From positions 1 through 52,425 of the forward strand of contig JAAPAO010000211.1 in assembly GCA_013115145.1 (NCBI GenBank): a stretch of DNA of 52,425 bases, written 5' to 3'. Source of the stretch: Perkinsus chesapeaki (Eukaryota > Perkinsozoa > Perkinsida > Perkinsidae). Numbering within the stretch: position 1 is the stretch's first letter; each line of letters starts with the position of its first letter. The translations under genes were made by a program, and so were the position numbers. The notes under the pieces are model-generated. The model saw nothing but the letters and a program-made list of their open reading frames with translations. It was not told where the DNA came from and did not search any database. Positions 14,704-26,485 of the stretch are shown here, piece after piece.

Positions 14704-14871
14704 AACCTTATAAAAATAGATACAATTCTCTTCAATTCATTAGCACTGTCGTTAGCAAGAATCTTGCAGTCTTGCATAACCTTGCATTTCCTCAACCGAT
14801 ACCCAATTTTCTTACCACACAATATTGTTGCTTTTATTGATTTTGATCCTACCGTCTAGTAACCAATATCA
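14704..14871. promoter_or_regulatory. Divergent intergenic promoter region
   Basis: 168 nt separate the start codons of the phosphatase (minus) and the FCP1-like gene (plus). The sequence is AT-rich relative to its neighbours (for example TTATAAAAATAG at 14709-14720). Any shared promoter must lie here or in leaders. This is inferred from geometry; no defined element is claimed. Confidence 0.35.
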
Positions 14872-16462
14872 ATGCAAGTATCCGCCGTGTCTCGGGACCG
14901 GCCTCTAGGGTGCACGGGCCCCTCCTCGCTGGAGAGGCTGAAGTCGTCGTTTGTCGATTGCGCCCTGGATGACCTTAAGATACCACAGACAATCTCACGG
15001 GTGTGTAATACGGTGCGATTGGAGGGCCGCCATATCCTTGGTGGAGATAGTGAAGATGAAGAACAGAAGGTGTTCGGTGAAGAAGGTCTTTCAAGTAGTG
15101 GGGGTATCTATGGGGTTGACCGTGCATGATACAGAATGGGTCAAAGGTGTCTCCCTTGTACTTTAGGTTGGTCAAGGCCTCGTTTTGAATCTCGAAGAAC
15201 AGCCTCGACAGATGTACCATCTGACTCTGAAGCGTCCACGGGCTGCCCGAGTGTCACTGGAAGAGGTGAAATCATCTGCTTTCGGTAGTGCTTGCAGCTC
15301 GTCTCATCATAACCAGGTTCACGGCAGCAACCGAAGACGCCTCGGCAGCATCGGTTCGATGTTATATTAGATTTGGACCGAACTCTGGTTAATAGCTTCG
15401 AGATTAGGAAAGCAGACCCTTCGGAATCCGAACAAGTGATTCCCATTTTGCAGGAGGTCTACAAGGATGAGTAAGTCACAGGGAGTTGCAAGGATGCTGT
15501 GTTAACTTGACAACGAAATGGTTTGTGATGATAAATTTATAAATATGTACAAGGCAGATACGGCTTCGTGGGGTCTTAAAAGGAAGAGCAATTTTCAAAG
15601 GCGGCATTCAGACAACCATTTTGAGAGCTGTCTTATCCTTAACCCCCTCTTAAACTTTGTAATTCTAGATTCATCGTTTTGGCGCTGTCTTATTGAACCG
15701 GGCGAGAACTCTACAAGTTGCTCTGCGGGATCAGTTGGCTCAGATACGGTCTACCGGAGCTTTACCTTTGCGTAATTAGCGACATTAAAGTGCTAACTAA
15801 GATACGCCCCCACGCCAGGGCTTTCTTGCGAGAGCTGGTAGGCCACAGCCTTGGCTACCACTGCTGGCGGAGCGAGAGTGCATTCAGGTATCAAATACCG
15901 ATAGTAATGTTGTACTTTCAATATATACGAAAGGAACAAGACGTTATATGGAGGAGATAACGAAGATGCTCGACCCGACGGGGGAGCTGATCAAAGTGAG
16001 TGAGTTCGAGGATGGGTGGGTGAGGTCATATTTAGGGACGCTTGGTCTCGAGAGATGATGAGCCGCCGAATATGACGGCAGTGGAGAAGGATCCTGATTT
16101 TGTGAGGGCTGGGGGTGTTGGCGCTGAGTGAGAGGCACGCGGTCAGATAATTGATGCGGTAGAGGCTTCATCGCCGAAAAGCCGCCCGGTGAGCTTGGAG
16201 AGCCTCGGTAGCTCGACGGAGGGCAAGCTACGGAGATGGTTTGCAGTGCTGGATGATAGTCCGGGGGTATGGCCTGAGGAATTCCGGGAAGCAGGGAATA
16301 TAGTGGAGGCGGCTACGTAATAGGGGTGGGATAGAGCGCGGTTAGTGTACGACTGGTGGGGTCTATTGTTTGGTTATATGTTTCCCCTATCCCGTTCTCC
16401 CTCCATTCCCCAGGATTTTTCCCATGCGTTTTGAGCCATCAGTCCGAGCGGATTTCATGTAG
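14872..16462 (+). CDS. FCP1-like RNA polymerase II CTD phosphatase (HAD family, multi-exon)
   Basis: HAD-superfamily Ser phosphatase of the FCP1 group, expected to dephosphorylate the C-terminal repeat of Pol II in the nucleus. From ATG 14872 the spliced product contains the catalytic DxDxT motif in HRFDVILDLDRTLVNSFEI (about 15355-15400). It then has KVLTKIRPHARAFLREL, followed after an intron by SNVVLSIYTKGTRRYMEEI and KMLDPTGELIK, matching the family's K-x-R-P and YTxGTRxYA motifs. GRLVSRDDEPPNM comes next, then RRWFAVLDDSPGVWPEEF, equivalent to the VxDDRxDVW motif; the aspartates are kept while the usual Arg is replaced by Ser. The C-terminus after about 16315 is uncertain. A short last exon would end at TAG 16460-16462, directly before a minisatellite. 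No BRCT domain is visible, which is unusual for canonical FCP1. Confidence 0.8.
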
Positions 16463-16529
16463 CCGGCGATGTGATGTCTTCGGCTTGCGTTGCCCTAGTG
16501 TAATAGATGTTGATTATGGTAGGAAATAT

Positions 16530-16816
16530 TTGTGGATATTGTAGAGTATGTTGTAGTGTATTTCCCGGATATTGTAGAGTATGTTGTAGTGTATTTCCCG
16601 GATATTTGTAGAGTATGTTGTAGTGTATTTCCCGGATATTTGTAGNNNNNNNNNNNNNNNNNNNNNNNNNNNNNNNNNNNNNNNNNNNNNNNNNNNNNNN
16701 NNNNNNNNNNNNNNNNNNNNNNNNNNNNNNNNNNNNNNNNNNNNGTATGTTGTAGTGTATTTCCCGGATATTTGTAGAGTATGTTGTAGTGTATTTCCCG
16801 GATATTTGTAGAGTAT
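16530..16816. repeat. Minisatellite of 33-34 bp units interrupted by an assembly gap
   Basis: Tandem copies of a unit beginning GTATGTTGTAGTGTATTTCC and continuing CGGATATTTGTAGA. Early copies (about 16545-16600) lack one T and are 33 bp; later ones are 34 bp. Copies flank the run of Ns on both sides, so the true array is longer or shorter than shown. It lies just 3' of the FCP1-like gene. Confidence 0.95.
16646..16744. other. Assembly gap (99 Ns) inside the minisatellite
   Basis: All bases are N. Because the same repeat unit abuts both edges, the gap is most simply a collapsed or unspanned tandem array. Its real length is unknown. Confidence 0.99.
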
Positions 16817-16923
16817 GACTCGCTCAGTAAAGCGCTCGCATCGTTCAGCATCGCTCCCAAGTCTATATTTAATGCGTATGTCGTTCGCTTCGTTTAAAGG
16901 GGAAGCTCTCAGAGGTGTATAAT

Positions 16924-17663
16924 ATGGATTGGAAGGAAAAGCTCGTTTCCCGTCTCCAAACCCATAGCGATAATTGGCCAGCTATGGTTATATAAGAGGT
17001 TTATAACGGTCCCTGAGGTTTGGAGTATTTCATATCGGGACAGTTTTTCGCGTCGAAAGGATATTTTCCTATAAGGGCTGCTCTATATTGTAAGGTATGA
17101 CTTCGCTGAGCTCAACTACCAGGCTTTACTATCAGCGGTAGCAGCGCAAGAAGGCCTGGCCACTTTAAGAAATATAAAGCTATCTAGATTACCAAAAGAC
17201 ACTGATGATTTCCTGGCATGGGTAGTAGTAGTCGGGAGACTAGCATTAAAGTAGAGTGGCTGGTACTGTGTAGGAAGCCCCTGAGGGTATTTGGAGCGTG
17301 CGTGATGGCCTACATAGGGAGTATGGGTTCTGGCCGTGCTCACGATCATCTGATGCATGCTCAACGGACGACTCTGAGCCCCCGACACCAAGTAGTTGGT
17401 GGGATGATTTGGAGGAAGTGTGGTAGAGGTGTTAGGTCCTATTGGCGTGGCTCCAGTGGTGAAGAAGGGCGTCTCTTTTGGACTTAAAGAGGGTTTTGAG
17501 GATGAGTAGGAAAATTGGAGCATAGTATGGATGCGACGGTGGTTTGGTCAGGTCGAGCGAAGAGGAGATGAAACCGGCAGAGGCTAATAGCAGGAAACGG
17601 AGGCCGAGGAGGAGGAGTGTAGGATGGGGGGACTGGGGCTGGTTGAATAGGAAAAGTGGATAG
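16924..17663 (+). CDS. Hypothetical protein with acidic and Arg-rich C-terminal segments (multi-exon)
   Basis: No family recognised. A likely start is ATG 16924 (MDWKEKLVSRLQTHSDNWPA). Phase-consistent introns then join LLYIVRYDFAELNYQALLSA, VAAQEGLATLRNIKLSRLPK, DTDDFLAWVVVVGRLALK, EYGFWPCSRSSDACSTDDSE, PPTPKVLGPIGVAPVVKKGV, GFEDESSEEEMKPAEANSRK and RRPRRRSVGWGDWGWLNRKSG, ending at TAG 17661-17663. The joint after the first exon is unresolved. The Arg/Lys cluster could be a nuclear localisation signal, and a short Trp-rich tail follows it. It might be a separate gene or a continuation from across the minisatellite. Confidence 0.5.
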
Positions 17664-18440
17664 CTGTCCTCTACAGCCTGTAGCGTTAAATAGAGCTTAG
17701 TGACGCATCAAGTACTTTATAGTTGCGGTTAGTTTCGTAGGTGTTGAATTCGGGGCCCATATGGCACACTGGCAAGTGGCTGCTTTGAAGTTTATATCAT
17801 TGTAACCTTTACGTACATTTTGTACAGTACATATCTATCGATGGCGTACCTGATTTCTAGGGTTTGAATAGTATGTTTATTTTAGATTACCACCAGCCAC
17901 AATTTCATGGACGTGGTCGATAGAGATGTTCTAGAGAGGCGGAGTAGAGCTGAAAGAGCAGCGGTAGCGGCTGGACGGAAGAGTGGTCGATGCTACACTA
18001 TTGGAGGCTTCCCTTTGAGGTAGTTGGGATGGCAATATTTTAAGCATTGGTCGTATTAATGTTTGAACGGTGGGAGATGTCGATAATAACTTAGTTGTAT
18101 AGGGCGTGTCTGCACCGTAGCAGATATACTCGACGTCTAATAGATTTATAGGCGGGTATTATCCTCAGTATTATGCAGACAGTTGAATAGACGGTGAATT
18201 TTTGACAAGTAAAAGTGTATGCCCTTCATCACTCCGATGTTACTGAGCATCTGAGCTCCAAACTAGTGCTCATTGAGCTCACTTGACTTTTTCATATAAT
18301 TCTTTGTATTGAATTTACAACGTGTATAAAGCTTACATAAATTAGTATTTATTAGTTATTGTTTATACCAGCAGAGACCATTTCACGTCATATATTCACC
18401 AGTTGATAAGTACATATTATAACTATACTGCAACGGTGTT
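17664..18440. other. AT-rich spacer without recognised genes
   Basis: About 780 nt with stops in all frames and elevated A+T, especially 18270-18430. Contains simple AT-rich tracts and no protein or RNA gene I can recognise. The last part ends in TTACAG (18438-18443), a good 3' splice or trans-splice acceptor for the following frame. Confidence 0.5.
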
Positions 18441-18443
18441 ACA

Positions 18444-18776
18444 GTGTTAAGGCTGTTGGCACTCTGTCTTGTCAGATTCATACTATTTGTTGTGGCTTCC
18501 ATCTTGATCATTGCGCACGAGTTCCTCTATCCTCCCCAGCTCGCCAGCCGCCCAATCACTGTGTCGTCGTCGACGGTCACGGCCGCAGCCCCTCTGGTAG
18601 AAGGCCCCACTACAGGACCAGTGGTAGCGGCAGAGTACCCGTCCTCCGAGACTACCGAAGCGGCGCCTATCGAGATGACCTACAGTGCAGAGTCAACGGC
18701 GGCGGCTGCATCTCACCTTCGACAGGGCAGCTTGACAGCTAGGCCGGCCGAGGACATCCCCTACTATATGGTCTAG
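18444..18776 (+). CDS. Putative membrane-anchored or secreted Ser/Thr/Ala-rich protein (start unresolved)
   Basis: An open frame of about 110 residues without an early ATG. It opens right after TTACAG, so it is probably the second exon of a gene whose first exon I cannot place. The start has a strong hydrophobic helix (LLALCLVRFILFVVASILII), either a signal anchor or an uncleaved signal peptide. It is followed by a low-complexity Ser/Thr/Ala/Pro region and the end RPAEDIPYYMV before TAG. The composition suggests a glycosylated surface or secreted protein. No homologous family recognised. Confidence 0.33.
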   Translation: MLRLLALCLVRFILFVVASILIIAHEFLYPPQLASRPITVSSSTVTAAAPLVEGPTTGPVVAAEYPSSETTEAAPIEMTYSAESTAAAASHLRQGSLTARPAEDIPYYMV

Positions 18777-19282
18777 CTGGCCATCACCTTTGTACGTAAT
18801 AAATTTCTAAGCCATGCTACTAACTAGCATAATCTTCCCTTAATTGCTACCATCCTATAAAACAAACCTTTGCTATGTTATTACATTGTTTCTTTCTGTA
18901 AACTTGCTTCGTATTGAGGCGATGTCCTACCACGACTCGACACGGCACCTCGTCTGTGAGCAGATAGTATTTGTAGAATCGATTGTGTCTTCGGGGCCGC
19001 TGGCCGCCGTTTTTCCACCGGGTGGTCGCCGTGTCTAAAATATTGTAAAGAAGGTCTGAGTAGTTATGCCCAGCCTGACTTCGCGGGGCTATCGGAAGCA
19101 CCAGTAGCGACTTTCTCAAGAAAGGTTCGTGAGTAGTGCTTGAAGAAATGCTCTAATGTCGCGGGAGAGGGTGTTGCGTTGAGTGCGAAGGAGGAATTGA
19201 ACCTGGGTTGTTTCATAGAAGGTGTGGTGCGCTGACGACTAAACTAAATTGGAGTTGGAAAAGTCTTACGGGTAGTTTTTTA
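18777..19282. other. Intergenic region, weak short ORFs only
   Basis: Short overlapping frames on both strands (for example about 64 residues at 18844-19038 plus) have no protein-like features that convince me. A segment at 19188-19208, on the plus strand, resembles an inverted tRNA T-arm (see findings). Nothing else supported. Confidence 0.4.
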
Positions 19283-20799
19283 ATGCCTTCAGAGAGTGTT
19301 GATGGCGATATCAATACCTCAACCGAACACGTGCCTTCAATAGATAATAATGTAGAATGTCACAAAGCGCAGCAAAATAGTGACGGAGCGGAGCGGACCA
19401 AGGAAGCTGAGAAAAGACTGAAGGGTAATAGGAATCTCAGGGAAGATATTTCCGAACTCGCTTGCTTAGCCAGTGCGACGCTAGAGGATCGCATAACCTT
19501 GCTGGCAGCTCTGGTGGGCGAGAGGGAGGCTGCGGCCGCTGTGCCTGCTGGCGGCAACGGGGTGAGATGTAATTTAATGGCGCGCGGGAATTGGTTGTAT
19601 GAGTAGGGTAGGCTGAGAGCTGAGTCCAGTATTCCTGGGGCGCCGGTGAGACTTTGTCATCTTCTAAGGGAGCTGGAAGAGATAGTGCTCTTTGCAGGAG
19701 GAGATGAACTTGTAATAGGTTTTAGCGGAGCGAAGCGGTAATTGTTTTCCGTTTTTAGACAGAGGCGTCATCTCTGGTGCAGTTACGTAAGTTGTGCCTG
19801 CATGTATTGACGTCGGCTATTGGGGAGGGAGCAATGAGACGGAGCTATATTGTTGATACTCTAGCTGTAGCAGTGTTGAAGGCATCGTAAGGTTCATTGG
19901 GAGCCGGGGGGGGATATAGGAAAACCGAATGGCCCCAGGAGGAATGCTTCTGAGGTTACCTTTTTTATCTAGGATTGTATTTTTAATTTTTTTCATTACG
20001 AACTGACAAAAAATGATTATTCGATTCGTCGTACTGAAGGAATGATTGAAAAATGTAAGAGGGCAAATTATTCTCGCAACTTGGATTCTTTTAGCACTTC
20101 TCTGTGAGGCTAGATGACTATCTGTATGGCAAGTATATTTCCTACCACTAGCGAGATGACTGTCTTGCACCCGTTGAGGGTATCGAGGCTGGATAGCGTA
20201 GAGATGTCTCATTCGTGTTCGAAAGCCTTTGGGTATTCACTGGGAACCAACGGTATATGAAGATTGCACTACAGCAAGGATAATGTTCAGGTTTTGTAAG
20301 CGCGAAGCGAGTTCAGCTTTGGAGCTTGAGTTGGCCTGTACTACTCTATTGGAGTGTGCTGGTGCTGTCTACACCGAGGAGGAGGGGCCGGTGGGCGTTC
20401 TTAGGAGAATGTCCGCGCTGAAGGCGGCAGTGGACCTAACTGAAGGTGGCGGAGTCGGTGGTGGGGTATGTGGGAATGGCTTTGTATTCAGTTGGTCTGC
20501 CGATGACCAGGGCTATTCGAAGGGACTTTGTCGATGTGGTTCGTCGCCAGCTGTCGCGGTTCAGTCGCCAGTCCGTGTGGGTTCATGTAGAGTGCCGCAA
20601 GAACGCCTGTGTCCAGCTGGAGCGGCTGCTACGTAGGGTCCGGTTTTCGAGAATGTCAGAGATTTTGTGGAGTGCAGGTGGCGGGTTCTTGAATGATGAC
20701 ACTGAGGCTGTAGAGGATGGCAGGCATTGCGTGGTGAACCAGTTGGCAGAAAAGGAAATGAGCGTTCAGGTAGTGATGAGGCTGAGTGGGAAGTATTGA
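19283..20799 (+). CDS. Unidentified helical protein, possible solenoid N-terminal part (multi-exon)
   Basis: From ATG 19283 the protein begins MPSESVDGDINTSTEHVPSI and has a charged stretch (ERTKEAEKRLKGNRNLREDI), then DRITLLAALVGEREAAAAV. Phase-consistent exons give RLCHLLRELEEIVLFAGGDE and LVQLRKLCLHVLTSAIGEGA, YIVDTLAVAVLKAS. After a long intron of about 400 nt (19886-20300) come EASSALELELACTTLLECAG and further helices (ESVVGYVGMALYSVG, DFVDVVRRQLSRFSRQSVWV). The all-helical, Leu/Ala-rich pattern resembles ARM/HEAT repeats. It could be the first part of the next large gene, since both have the same texture and strand. No family recognised. Confidence 0.45.
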
Positions 20800-21178
20800 G
20801 GTAGCCCGTACATGTTGCTAGTAACATATAGAGCCACTAGGCAATATGCCTTAGGCGAATATGAGTTACCTGGTAATGAGCGAAGGTCAGGCCGGAGAAG
20901 GCATTTTCCGCCCTTATGCCACGTTCCGTGTTCCACGGGAGGACTGATGAAAATCTCTATCTTAACCGGGGGCTCGGGACGTGACCGCCCCTGGCACTCC
21001 TAGAGATCCTTTTCACGAATTGTTTGTGACTTTTTCAGGGTTAGTTGATAACGCATCGCAACACTGTTATTTTGCCCGTAGTTTTGCCCATCAGTGAAAT
21101 CGCTTTAAATTCAAACTTGTCCAACTGGTATGGGATGGTACCAAATCTCACTACTTCCCGTTTGCGTCTCGTATAAAC
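20800..21178. other. Gap between two helical-repeat genes
   Basis: No convincing conserved coding sequence. A plus-strand frame at 20812-21003 might be a last exon of the preceding gene, but its composition is poor. If the two neighbouring genes are one, this region would be intronic. Confidence 0.35.
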
Positions 21179-24100
21179 ATGAGCGTATCAGGTTCGAGCA
21201 GTTCTGTTCCGCTGCCTCGGTCGCTTTCCTACTCCCCTCTCGGACGCCATGCGTTCGATGTGCCTAAGTACTTTGGCGAAGGCTCCTACATCTGTGGCCG
21301 ACCTGGAGTCCAGCATGGCCTGCGGTGAGGTCCTATGTCGGAGGGTAGCGGACTTGGCTGTCTTTAAGAAGAAGCTTAAAGGCAAAGGCGCTAATAATGC
21401 TGCTGTGATGATCGCCATGGCTCGCTGTGGGGCAGCGGAGGATGGCCGGCTCAGCCCGCTGGAGGCGCTAAAGGGCGTCTTGGAGATCCCGGGGGACACT
21501 GGTTTGGCGGGGGTAGTTGAAGGCCCTGAAGGTGACGGCCGGGTCTTCGTCAAGTGCTGCTGCGCGTTGGTTTGGCGAGCATGCGAGCTTGGACAGGCTC
21601 AGGCAATTGTTGGGTTTCTGATGGAGAGTCTGGGAGAGACGGTAGTTAGTCGTGCTCTTGCGCAGCGAAGTAGCTATGAATTTCAGGGCGCAGTGACGGT
21701 TGCGACTTCCTTCCAGAAGGCGGTTTTTCTCCGGTTGGTCGAGGCGTGTATGACGGCCACTCAAGGATGCATCGGAGGCTACCAAGATGAAGGGTGGGGC
21801 GACCTCATCGACGTATTGATGGAATGCATCACCAAGGAGGAGACAGCGATTTGTGCAACGGCCGCCAGCAAGGCTCTAGTGGCTGTAGGGGAACGTCTCA
21901 TCTCTCTGGCTCACCGTACGGCAGGTCCTTCACGAAGCTCGGTGTGACCCTTGCTTTACAAAGAGGGAATTCGAGAGGCTGAAGTCTGATGCTCCTCGGG
22001 GAGATAGTCCGGCGTTGGACTCCGCCTGGAGGAAGCGATTCAGGTAGCCAAGTGTGGCTGGTAGGGTATGTACGCATGTGCTGCGTGCCTTAGTGTATGC
22101 CAACTGCTGGGGATGCTAGTGCCGGTATCGGAGGGTATTGAGATGGTGGAAAGTATGCTGGGAACAGCAATGGAGTGGCTGCTGGATGACGGTGGTGACG
22201 AAGGTTTGGTGACATCTCTGCTGCCGAGGGCTGCCTGCTCATTAGTTCTCATAGAAGGTGAGTTTGCTGGTATAAAATAGCCCTAGCGTGAGTACCTCGA
22301 TACGGATGTGTGGGAACATATAACCCAATGGAGCAGGATTAGAGAAGTGATATAATAGAAGTGTGTTTGATGACTCCTTAACAAGACGGTAAATCGATCT
22401 CCTGAAGCTCCGCCTAGACATTTGAGATTGGTGTAACGCTAGCAGACTTCGTAGCTTGGGCTTTCTGTTGGTCGTGTATCGGGATCGGTGTCGTAATGGG
22501 AATTCTCTGACAAATCTACAGTAAGAAGCTCTGAGGGACGGACACTATAGATTCGTAAAATATTGCACAACGAAGTCAACTCTTACGCCTTCCTCAATTG
22601 GGCAATAGGATCAACCAAGCCAACGATAGGAGCAAACTCACGGAAACCTCACTATGTGTTTTCAGGCTGCCTCCATGCTGGCTCTGAGGAGCATGGAAGA
22701 TGGCTTCTGCGGCCAAGGCTGGAGCGCTTGACAAGCCTGCTGGACAGCCTCCTAGGGACGTCTGCAATGGACAGCTTTCAGGAGTGGATTATCACATCGG
22801 TAGCGGTGGCCAGCATGGATGAGGTACGCGTAATTGGGTACGACTTGGTTGCACTGCTCTGTTTCAGGTAAAGGTAGCTAAGGCTTGCCTGGACATGAAC
22901 GACCGTCTGGTGGTGCTGCTGCTAGGGCAAAGGCTGGTTGGTCGGGTGTTGAGACTGTCAGGGTCGGAGATGGCTGACGGCACCGAGGGGGTTGGGCGGA
23001 AGCTTCTGAGCCTGGTGGAGGGCACTATGGATTTGCTGAAGTTCCTGCCGAGTCCTTTGGGGCCGGTGGGCGACTCTCAACCGAAACTGATGAGGAGCCT
23101 GGCTGATCGGGGCTTACCGGACAGATTGAAGCTGTTACTTCCAGAGGGAGGGGACACGACGGGACTGCGGCTTTTGGCTGAGTTGAAGTGTACGTGCTGC
23201 GACAGCTTGAGGTGGGCAACAGAGGAGGGGAAGCTCTCGGGAGGGCCGGGGACACTGATCGGTGGGCTGATGGATGACATAAATGGTCGAGTGGTGCCGA
23301 CCCACGGCGGCACGGTACTGCTGGCCGACCTGGACGACCCACCTGAGGTGCCCCCTAGTGACTGCATTGACAGTGGGGCGGTGATGACCATGATGGATCG
23401 AGGTCGAAGTGAGGAGGCTCAGTGGGCCCGAAGGCTGCTCAGGTCAATAGCGGACACGCTGGCGGCTAGTCTGGCCGTGGCCGACGACAAGGAGGAGGCG
23501 GTCGAGTCGATTGTTCGGTCGGTGTTGGATGGTCTTCCCATAGTAGATATGTCCGAAGTCCATTCGGGTGCTCAAGTTGTGATACCCAACGACCTGAGAG
23601 CCTGTGTGCATTTGCGAACGCTGACCAAGTTGGTTGAGGCGCTGCATGGAAAGGAAAACAGCGAAGCTTGTTTGGAGAAGATGATGGCCCTGGTTGAAGT
23701 GGCTCTGCCGAGGCCTCTGGATAGCGCTCGCCTGGCTGCCGTTATCAGACTGCTGGCGGCGCTGGCGCCTGCCTTGCCGACCCGAACAACGGAACTGCTC
23801 TACGGTGTGTTCGATGGTGTCGATAGCCCTGAGGAAGCGCTGGTGAACGGCTGCTTGGCGGTCGATGCCCTAGCGGATGTGGCAGCGGTGGACGTCTGGG
23901 AGGCATTCGCTCGGTCGAGGTCTCACCTGGCCTACACCACTCAGCCTCGGTTGCACTACGCGGTGCTGTCGGCACTTCGCCAGGGAGGGACCAGAGCGTT
24001 AAGTCTGGCCGTGGCCCATATGGTGGAGGAATCGTGGGACTCTCGAGTGGCCTGGGAGCAGCTTAGCAGGGTCGTGGCGGCCTGCAGTGACCGCGCGCCC

Positions 24101-26340
24101 AACGAGCTGTCGTTGACACTACTGAGGAGCCTGGAGTTGGCCGCTGGGGAGGGGTCCTCGGAGGCGGTCTCGGTGAACCTTTTGAAGTACTGTAGGACGT
24201 GCATAGAGTCTAATCCAGAGCTGGTCCAGCGGCTATGTCGGGAGTCGATTAACTCGCAGTACTATGCTGTCAGACGGGAGACGGTGGCGAGCTTGAACGG
24301 AATGGCGGAAAAATGCATTCCTGTGGGGGCTGTTGAGTGGGGCCCGACGCTGGTGAGGATGTATAACGGCAGCGGTTGCGATGGCGAGGGGGAGCTGTGC
24401 GAGGGGATCGATGAGCTGGTGAGGAGCATGGCCAGCGTACAGCCGAGAGTGAGCATGGATGAGGCTGTGAAGATCCTGGGTGGTCTGGCGATGGTGAGTG
24501 GGTTGACGGAATGCCGTTGGATAGCGCAACTTTCCTCAGTGTCCGTCGGTGGCCTCGACTGACGCCACAGTGACCGATCGGGAGCCACACTACAGGTCTC
24601 GGTCCATGGAGGAGATGCGTGGTCGTGCCATGGAGGATGCTTCGAGCCCGGTGACAGATGGCAGTATGAAGGGACATTTATTGGCTGGTGCATCCCTTCG
24701 CATGTTGTAGGGAGAGTGCCCGTGGGTGGTCCGGACATGGTCCTGTCACCGAGGGCCAGAGCGCTGGCGGTGAGGTTGCTAATGGTCGTTGTGGAGACAT
24801 CGGAAACTGTTCCGTCGGACACCAACACCCCGGAGACACTGCTGCGGTTCGCTCTAACTCTGGCAACGACATGTAACTGGTTTGCGTCGCTCCGCCTTTT
24901 TATCATTTATTTTCAGCTGGCGAAGCGACTGTTGGCAGCAGTGTGGGATGGAACTGCCTGTATCTTGAAGCTATGAAGCTCCTCGAAATGGTAGCTCGTG
25001 GAGGTGGTGGTGGCCAATGGCATTACCTTACTAGGTGTTGGCCAAGTACAGTGGCATCAAGGAGACGGTCGATGGGGTCCAGTGCGGCGGTACGCCACGG
25101 CTGAGAGCCTTCGAGGCTCTAGTGGTCCCGGTGGTCAGGGAGGCCCTTCAGGCTTCTTACAATATAAAGGTGACTGTCTGTTAAAGCAACTCCGTTGTTC
25201 AATCTACCTCACAGGAGATCGCCTGCAACTGTATTGCGCTCTGCACGACTCGAGGGCTTGTTTCATCGCGGCGAAGTCTGATGGTTGCCCTGGCCAAGGC
25301 GTTGGGTAGCGTTAAGGTAGCGTCGGCATCGGGATCGAGCTGTAATCTACTGACAGGTTGATAAAGATGACAGGCTAGTTTTCGATGGTCGTCGGGGCAG
25401 CGAGACTGAGGCATCTGCGGCCTACTTTAAATGTGTGGTGACACTGGCTGACTGCCTGGCCGAGGACACCGCAGTAGTGGATGAGATCACATCTGCTTTG
25501 GCTCCTCATGTCGATAGACTTCTCCACGATTGCTCGATTGCCATAAGAGAGGCGTCTGGTTGCTTTACGCCGAGAACGTTTCGGTCGGCAGATTATAAGA
25601 TTCTCGAGAGCTCGGTTCGCGGGCCTCTGGCGAATGCCGCCGTAGTTCTCGCTTGGCTCACTGGTGCTGTTGAGGGCGCAACTGGGGAACTCTGTGAAAC
25701 GATTCTAAGTGGTTTATTAGCCAATAGCTTTCCAAGGCTGAGTGGGATAATACTGTCCAGTGTCGTACCGGCCTTCATAGAAAAGGGGGTGCATGAGTTC
25801 GAAGGGGCTGTGGAAGACTGGGCGACGGCAGTTGGGTACGGTCACATGAGCCACGGCCAGCTCGAGGCGCTGACACAGTTTTATGATAAGTTCGGTGGGC
25901 CTGGGAGAATCGGCTGCGCCACAGAGTGTTTGCGGCGAAGCCTTATGATGGAGGCCTCGATTCGAGCACTGTTGGCAGCTGGAGAGGTCGAAGCTGTTGT
26001 GGAGTCTCCTTTCCCAGTGGACACAGTTCTAGTAGACAGATCAACCACGATGACCGAGTGGCAACCTGAGGACTTGCCGTCGGTGGTTGTGACGAGTGTA
26101 GCTGATAGGTGCATGCAGAAGATCCTCACCGATCGAAGCCTTTCCAAGTCGGACGTAGAGGCGCTGCTGGCCTTGCTGGAAAAATGTCCTGTGTCGACTT
26201 TGCGTGACGACGGCGAGCTCCAGGCTAAGCTCCAGGCTGTTCTTGAGGCTGTCGGTGAGGCCCCCTTCAACCTGGAGCCTCCGTCGGGTCTGTGTATCCT
26301 CAGCGGCCTCACAAACGATGGCGGTGACCCTTCGGATTAA
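21179..26340 (+). CDS. Very large alpha-solenoid (HEAT/ARM-like) protein, importin-type architecture possible (multi-exon)
   Basis: Exons from ATG 21179 (MSVSGSSSSVPLPRSLSYSP) to TAA 26338-26340 encode roughly 1,350-1,500 residues made almost entirely of amphipathic helices. Two long exons are unambiguous. One at about 22870-24540 contains EEAQWARRLLRSIADTLAAS and RLAAVIRLLAALAPALPTRT. The other at about 25400-26340 contains DCLAEDTAVVDEITSALAPH and LANAAVVLAWLTGAVEGATG. Between them, small exons are phase-compatible (for example FEALVVPVVREALQASYNIK joined to EIACNCIALCTTRGLVSSRR). A long intron of about 400 nt lies near 22260-22670. The shape resembles karyopherins, including the transportin-3/importin-13 group, but no signature proves that. 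A general HEAT-repeat scaffold is equally possible. Confidence 0.62.
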
Positions 26341-26485
26341 TTCATGCGTTTTTAAAGTGAAGCGAAGACTTTGATAATAAACGTCTTTGACACATTTGAT
26401 GACCCCTTGTTTCCCTCTGCGTTTGTCTTGTTTGGTTTCCCTCGATTCCTCGGCAGCTTGTTGAACTTCGTGTACCCCTTTTTAC

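Noticed and set aside
24262-24906. Long minus-strand ORFs opposite the solenoid gene
   Set aside because: They mirror a GC-rich plus-strand exon with clear helical-repeat coding; Ser/Pro/His-rich antisense translations are typical artefacts.
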